NCBI GenBank assembly: GCA_001600455.1
Contig: BCKC01000009.1
Location: 434,001 to 498,000 of the forward strand
Reading direction: 5' to 3'
DNA length: 64,000 nucleotides
Source: Endocalyx cinctus
Taxonomy: Eukaryota > Ascomycota > Sordariomycetes > Amphisphaeriales > Apiosporaceae
Of the stretch, positions 59,279-64,000 are shown in pieces. A model generated the notes under the pieces. It did not search any database and was not told the origin of the DNA. It worked only from the letters and a program-made list of their open reading frames with translations. The translations under genes were made by a program, and so were the position numbers. How positions within the stretch are numbered: position 1 is the first letter of the stretch; each line of letters opens with the position of its first letter.

Positions 59279-59672
59279 TTAACAATCGAGCTCCGGAAGT
59301 AATTGACCTGCTTCCAACACCCTCGACAACAGCCATCGAAAGTCATCAATGTCCCCATCACTCCCACGGTCAACCACCGTCACGGCCCTTAACCTCGGCA
59401 AATCCGGCATGGACGCGACAGCCCCTTCGAAGAAGGGAACCGTCTCGTGAATCCGTTCGATGCAACCGTCGCCGAGCTCTATGATGTCAATTCGGACTCG
59501 GAAGCCTTGCGGCGCATCGAACGCGATCTTGCCGTCGGATTCGAAGCTGAAGTCAGGGGCGCCGGCCTGAATAGCCTCCCAAAGGTCTGTCAGTATGCTG
59601 GGTGGTGGCGCGATAGCACTCGATTAGTGCTTCGCGCAGTGGTGCAGTGATGGGGACGTTGGACTTCGGCAT
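59279..59672 (-). pseudogene. Frameshifted remnant of a small protein gene
   Basis: On the minus strand an ATG at 59672 opens MPKSNVPITAPLREALIECY, but this frame ends after about 40 codons. A second frame takes over near 59600 (ILTDLWEAIQAGAPDFSFES) and runs to a stop at 59279 through MPDLPRLRAVTVVDRGSDGD. Both parts read as one protein of about 125 residues if a single frameshift near 59590-59610 is assumed; no intron fits there. The leucine-rich end is like tails of fungal F-box proteins. The shadow frame at 59447-59650 on the plus strand is its antisense. Confidence 0.55.
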
Positions 59673-60416
59673 GTCTCGAGGGTAGGGGTTGGAAACAGTG
59701 TGGCAAAGCTTTTGAGTGATCCCAAGTCAGCAATGATATGGTCATCGGATCACGATGATGTAACTTACTGGGGGATGTCTGTAATTATATTTATACGGGA
59801 GCTGGGGACTGGGGACTGTCTTACAGAGAACCAAGATAAATAATGCCAAAAATATTATATATAGCATAATTGATTTTGGGGAGAACAAGAGAGACAAGAG
59901 AGAGGGGAGAAATTGAATTGGGAAGAGAACGATGTTTTATATAGCTGATGGCATGAATATTCATAGTTCTTTCCCATATATAACCTAACTTATGGTAATT
60001 ATAAACTTGCTATGATATAAATACAAATATTCCGAAAGCACACATTTAGGATCTTTAGCAATATTATAAGAAGTAACACTTTGGAGTATCTTAATATCTT
60101 TATACAATACACCTTCTCTCTCGATGTCGGGGATATCAGGTGGAGCACTTAGTTAGAAGCGTGGCTACGGCGACCCGGAGGGTCACCCACATAGAACAAG
60201 TCTATATGAGGAGGGATGGAAACCCCTCAAGAAAAATAGAAAGGTTAAGAATCAATAAAGTTATTGATTAGGTTTCTTAGATTTATACTACCGTAGTCCA
60301 GCTAAACTCTGGCTACGTAACTACGCAATACTACACTCCAACGTAATTAACCCTCATTTTCTCACACTCGGTGGATTGTTTACCACCTTACCTGGGTATT
60401 TTATATGAACCACTCG
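59673..60416. other. Intergenic spacer
   Basis: AT-rich; no gene or repeat recognised. It includes the 3' side of the metallophosphoesterase gene. Confidence 0.5.
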
Positions 60417-61367
60417 CTACTTACTAGGTGGTAGTCCAATCTGCACTAGCCAAGGTGGTTGAATTGGAAGGTCTAAGCCCTGGACGGCGGCGTTCACGAA
60501 TAATGTATGCACTGTTTTCTCCAATGGTATATCATCTTCTGCGCAACGGCTTGTTAAGCAATACCCCCTCCGAGTATATAGATGTGCGATTTTACGCTTT
60601 TCCAGCCTCGTATCCTCGGTGTCGTATTTAGTTTCGGTGATATTCGTCAACTTTTCAACGACGACGGACTTGTCGTTATCGATCTCGGTAAAATGAGAGG
60701 GCTTTTCGCCGATCTCAGGTCTCCACGATACAAGCTTTGCGCCCCAACCCTCGTGAATATGTCCGAAACAGTGAAGGCGCGGGCGCGCTCTCGCAACCGC
60801 GCTAAAAAGGCTCGGGCAGCCGGCTCGCCGCGACTGAGCGAAATCCATGATGCCGTGGGGTGGGCCGTGAGTGATGACGACGTCAACTTGCTCTCCAATG
60901 GCAAAGTCGTGACCTGTCTTGGGCGAGTATTGGAAAGCGTTGCCTGCTTCGGAAGGTGTATAAGGGCTGGCGTAGACGATCATACGTGCCCCGTTATCGA
61001 GGTCGAAGCAATGCGTTCCTTCGTCGAGAAATGTGATGTCTTCTGTCTGGTCGAATAGTAGCCGCGCCTCACCGTAATTACCATATTCTCTCTCGACAAG
61101 CTCTTCCTCGAGAGGAGGAACGGCCTCGGAAACTTTAGCTTTAAATGATGGCACGTCTAAAGTAAGGTCATGATTTCCCGAAATAACTAATTTTAAGGGG
61201 GCGTCGATCTCTTTCAGCATTTGTATACTTTTCCTATATTCGTCAAGTTTGGATTCTTCGGTTAGGTCACCGCAGTGAATAGCCACATCGACTTTGATAT
61301 CTTTACTTAATTGGATATCGTCCGCATGTGTGTCTGAAATAATCAGAAATTTAGTGTTGATGTTCAT
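60417..61367 (-). CDS. Metallophosphoesterase (calcineurin-like)
   Basis: Single exon, 316 residues from the ATG at 61367. The full motif set of calcineurin-like phosphoesterases is visible in order: SDTHAD (DxH), HCGDLTE (GDxxx), ISGNHDL (GNHD), THGPPHG (GH) and CFGHIHEGWG (GHxH). Two metal ions are therefore probably bound. The short, compact domain and order resemble the MPPED/UPF0046 group of fungal and animal phosphodiesterases. The C-terminal 80 residues (after about 235) are an extra segment without a recognised domain. No signal peptide or membrane helix is visible. The natural substrate is unknown. Confidence 0.9.
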   Translation of the reverse strand: MNINTKFLIISDTHADDIQLSKDIKVDVAIHCGDLTEESKLDEYRKSIQMLKEIDAPLKLVISGNHDLTLDVPSFKAKVSEAVPPLEEELVEREYGNYGEARLLFDQTEDITFLDEGTHCFDLDNGARMIVYASPYTPSEAGNAFQYSPKTGHDFAIGEQVDVVITHGPPHGIMDFAQSRRAGCPSLFSAVARARPRLHCFGHIHEGWGAKLVSWRPEIGEKPSHFTEIDNDKSVVVEKLTNITETKYDTEDTRLEKRKIAHLYTRRGYCLTSRCAEDDIPLEKTVHTLFVNAAVQGLDLPIQPPWLVQIGLPPSK

Positions 61368-62639
61368 TTTTATTGTTTGGCGTTATTGTTTTGTTGTTTT
61401 AATTGTTGTTGACGTAAAAGGTACGGCGTAAAAAGTTTGGCTAAGAAAGAGATCAAGGAATTCAAGGAATACCTCAAGGGAAAGTCGGAAGGTAAAGAAA
61501 TGGGAAGGCTTTTATATATGAACAGAAAAAGGACGGATTTCTTCTGTGATGACCTAAATCTGGCTAACGGACTACTAAGGCAGTATTAGGTGGCGTGTTC
61601 AATCTAATCGAGAGTTTATCCAAAAGGTGGCAAATGTTAATGGTAACTAGAGAGGGTATAAATACGAAGCTAGAGACTTCACTTGTAACCCAGTAAGTAG
61701 TATATATTCATTATATGGTGTAGGTATTATAATTATGGTAAAAAGACGGTTTATCAATATTAGTTCTATTCATAGACTTTTAGGCAGCTTGGCTTCTATC
61801 TAATATCTTTGGAAATTTAACCTATCTTGACCTATTAATAGCGGTAAGATCTTCCGAGAGCAGACGGTGTATGATCTAAAACGGGGGATGTAATCATGTT
61901 GTATTTTCTTCTGTCTAAAATTCTACCTAGCAATGTCCCCCTTTCAGATAATATCAATAAAAGAGGAGCATCCTGTATAAGGAGGGTTCTTCCCTACATG
62001 TATAGGTACACCCTTCCCACACAGTCATCTTTCCCCCACGACCGGTGCGAGGCCAAAAGAGATTTAAGATAACACATCACAAAAAAAAAAAAAACAAAGG
62101 AAACAAGGAAAAGAAGAAAAATACAAATCCATTTAAAAATCAACGAAGATAATATAATTGGAATATCAATAGTAAAAGCAAGTCAATCCCTCCCAATTCC
62201 ATCTTAGACCGTCCCCAACCGAAAAAAATAAAGTAGAGCTAAAGAAAGAGCAAAGGAATAAGTTCGAGGCTTATATCGGGGCGAGGTCGATCTGAGAAAG
62301 AGAGAGAAAGAAATCGATCTACTTCGTATAATACCATGTCGCGGGAGGGGTGATCAAGTGGTCGGTAATTAACCTCTACGGGGCCCAGTATGGTACCTGA
62401 AAGGCTTTTCTATTGCGATTTGTGCATTTATCAATAATTTTCTAAGATTAGTTTAGACTCTTAGCAGTGTTGAAATGATCAGTGACGTGCTATAATTGTA
62501 CCAGAACCTTTGGAAGATTGGGCGGTTTTTTGAATCCATTGCAGCAAGTACGGAGCAGTAGGTAATTAGGTACTTACTTGGTGCGTAAAGGGATTTGGAG
62601 GAAGATTAGGCCCACCCAGGCGGTTGCTAATATAGATGG
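61368..62639. other. Intergenic spacer
   Basis: AT-rich with A runs (for example about 62080-62093). No gene seen. Confidence 0.5.
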
Positions 62640-62698
62640 CGGACGTACCCAATGTATGCAATATGTTTCAGAACATTAAATATTAGTGCGATACATGT

Positions 62699-63070
62699 CC
62701 CAAAAGAAGCTGGCGGAATTTGAAGCATTGGACGAAGGTGGATAATATGAATAAATCACGAGCAGTAGTCCATTCGGAGACCTTGATGACGAAGACTGGG
62801 GAGAGTTTGAAGAACTGAAAGCCAGGTTATCGAAGAACACTGACTTCATGAGGGACTTACTGTTGAAGCTTACGAAAATACAGTCGAAGCGGGAATTGAA
62901 CAAAGGTTGAATGGAAACCAAGGTGGAAAATATGCCCCATACCTAGACAAAGGTCAAATTGATGGCCGACGCAGGACACCAGAAATGTGATGATTGAAAA
63001 TGAGGACAAGATTAAGCCTATGGAAGACCAGATTCTTGTGTCGGCCAAGCTAGTAGCTGAAATGAACTGA
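62699..63070 (+). pseudogene. Decayed coding fragment
   Basis: Short plus-strand pieces read as protein but are broken by stops. At 62767-62910 a 47-codon piece contains DLDDEDWGEFEELKARL and DFMRDLLLKL and ends in TGA. Before it is QKKLAEFEALDEGG, and after it KIKPMEDQILVSAKLVAEMN to a stop at about 63070. The charged helical style is like fungal HeLo-type or STAND N-terminal regions, but this is only an impression. Stops of the TAA/TGA kind in AT-rich sequence fit decay by mutation. Confidence 0.4.
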
Positions 63071-63304
63071 TGCTTGCATAATTTGTGCGGAATGCAAGAT
63101 TATCAGAGATTCGAAATTGTTGGTTTAATATCCCATATGGATAAATATACTTATATACTTGTATCAGGTAAATATTTATTAGTTTATATAACGCTTTACC
63201 AGATTCTGCACTAACCACATTCATGGTCCCATTATCACTCTCATATTTCAATTCGTAGATAATAGATGAAGAATAAATCCAAGTAAAATAAAGGGTATCA
63301 AAAA
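63071..63304. other. 3' spacer of the right-edge gene
   Basis: AT-rich, with no further feature. Confidence 0.4.
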
Positions 63305-63699
63305 CTACCTAAACATAAACAAAATAGCTAAACCCGTCATCCAGCCAGCGACAGATCTCCACCCGACGAGAGCGACGTCGACGGTCCCGGCTCCACTTCC
63401 GAGCCCGAGACCGCCGTCGCTCGCGTCGTCGCCGTCACCGTTAGAAGAACTAGAACTGGGCTGCTGCACGACCGTAGCGTCGCCGGGCGCGAACAAAATC
63501 CCGACCGAATTAGCCGCGGTGGCGTCGATTTCCTCGGGCGTCAGGAGCGCGTTGTTGACGTCGTCGCACGGCGGATTTAACCCGCTGAACTCGATCTTGT
63601 TGGTCACCGAGATGGGCACGTCGAAGATGGTGTAGTGGTCTTCGTCGTTGAGTCGGAAGTTTTGCCGGATGGATATCTGCGTGCGGGGTGGCGCCGGCG

Positions 63700-63739
<40 letters not shown>

Positions 63740-64000
63740 TTAAGGAGTCAATTTAGTAGAGAGGTAGGGAGAAGAAAAAAAAAAAAACTCACGTTATACT
63801 CTCCCCGATCGCTATCGGACGAGTCAGGCTGGCCGTCGCCGATCAAGCAGATCGGCCACGTCCATTTGACGTGCTTGACGGTGCTGCCGGGTTCTGAGTC
63901 TAAGATGTTACCCAGACTGGCGTCGTTGGCCGTCGCCGTACCGTTCGTAATGGTGAAATTCCTTCCCGTGTCGTAGCTGTACAGGAAGATGGTGATGTTG
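63305..64000 (-). CDS. Surface/secreted protein, C-terminal part (cut by window edge)
   Basis: Two visible exons, 64000-63793 (incomplete 5' end) and 63676-63305, with a 116-base intron in phase 0; at least 192 residues. The visible part reads NITIFLYSYDTGRNFTITNG, then VKHVKWTWPICLIGDGQ and NISIRQNFRLNDEDHYTIFD, a pattern found in fungal secreted proteins of unknown function. Several NxS/T sites suggest glycosylation. The end is Ser/Gly/Asp-rich (SSSSNGDGDDASDGG) followed by a hydrophobic tail (VAGWMTGLAILFMF), typical of a GPI-attachment signal. The gene therefore probably encodes a wall- or membrane-anchored protein; the start lies beyond the window. Confidence 0.78.
63714..63735. repeat. 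AT dinucleotide microsatellite inside an intron
   Basis: About eleven TA units lie in the intron of the right-edge gene, between its donor at 63792 and acceptor at 63677. Confidence 0.75.

Noticed and set aside
1..64000. CRISPR array, prophage or intact transposon
   Set aside because: No regular spacer-repeat array, phage genes, transposase or long terminal repeats are visible; the genome is eukaryotic.

Overview
The window is nuclear DNA of a filamentous ascomycete (Pezizomycotina, probably Sordariomycetes). The genes are GC-rich and split by short GT..AG introns (about 45 to 117 bases, one of 234). They lie in AT-rich spacers with A/T runs and few shared promoters. The protein set is typical of a plant-associated or saprobic mould: cytochrome P450s, a type-B carboxylesterase, a GH5 beta-1,6-glucanase, DUF1996 and germin-like secreted proteins, MFS transporters and an F-box protein. 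The genus is not resolved. All exon joins were made by eye from splice sites, reading phase and family resemblance.

Layout. 0-8 kb: a small Cys-rich protein (-), a dienelactone-hydrolase/SnoaL fusion (+), a five-exon P450 (-), a secreted Ser/Thr-rich protein (+). 9-17.7 kb: a secreted covalent-flavin type FAD oxidase (+), a DUF2855 protein (+), a secreted cupin with a 17-base micro-exon (+). 18-24.4 kb: an adenosine-deaminase-like protein (-), a 90-residue Cys-rich secreted protein (-), a DUF1996 protein (+), an eight-exon carboxylesterase (-). 25.8-31 kb: a large kinase-like protein with Gln/Pro repeats (+), a JEN1-type carboxylate transporter (-). 34.6-44.8 kb: a second P450 (+), an endo-1,6-glucanase (+), an ankyrin protein (+), a Dal5-type MFS transporter (+). 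46.6-49.4 kb: an intron-containing tRNA-Glu and an F-box protein (-). 49.4-54.7 kb is almost gene-free. 54.7-64 kb: a vacuolar Ca2+/H+ exchanger with a long insert (+), a short-chain dehydrogenase (-), a metallophosphoesterase (-), and the 3' end of a GPI-type surface protein (-) cut by the window edge.

How the genes fit together. No polyketide synthase, NRPS or terpene cyclase is present, so the two P450s, the FAD oxidase and the SDR do not form an obvious biosynthetic cluster. Neighbouring genes alternate in strand and look independently transcribed. The loose theme is secretion and nutrient handling: glucanase, esterase, DUF1996 and cupin proteins outside the cell, with carboxylate and anion transporters at the membrane. 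Several spacers hold decayed coding fragments, which points to past gene loss or mutation (possibly RIP).

I found no clearly new system. The best leads are the kinase-like protein with an HGD catalytic loop, the deaminase with a replaced HAGE motif, the hydrolase-fold fusion that seems to lack its nucleophile, the cupin micro-exon, the small Cys-rich secreted protein, and recurrent TACCTAGGTA palindromes in the spacers.
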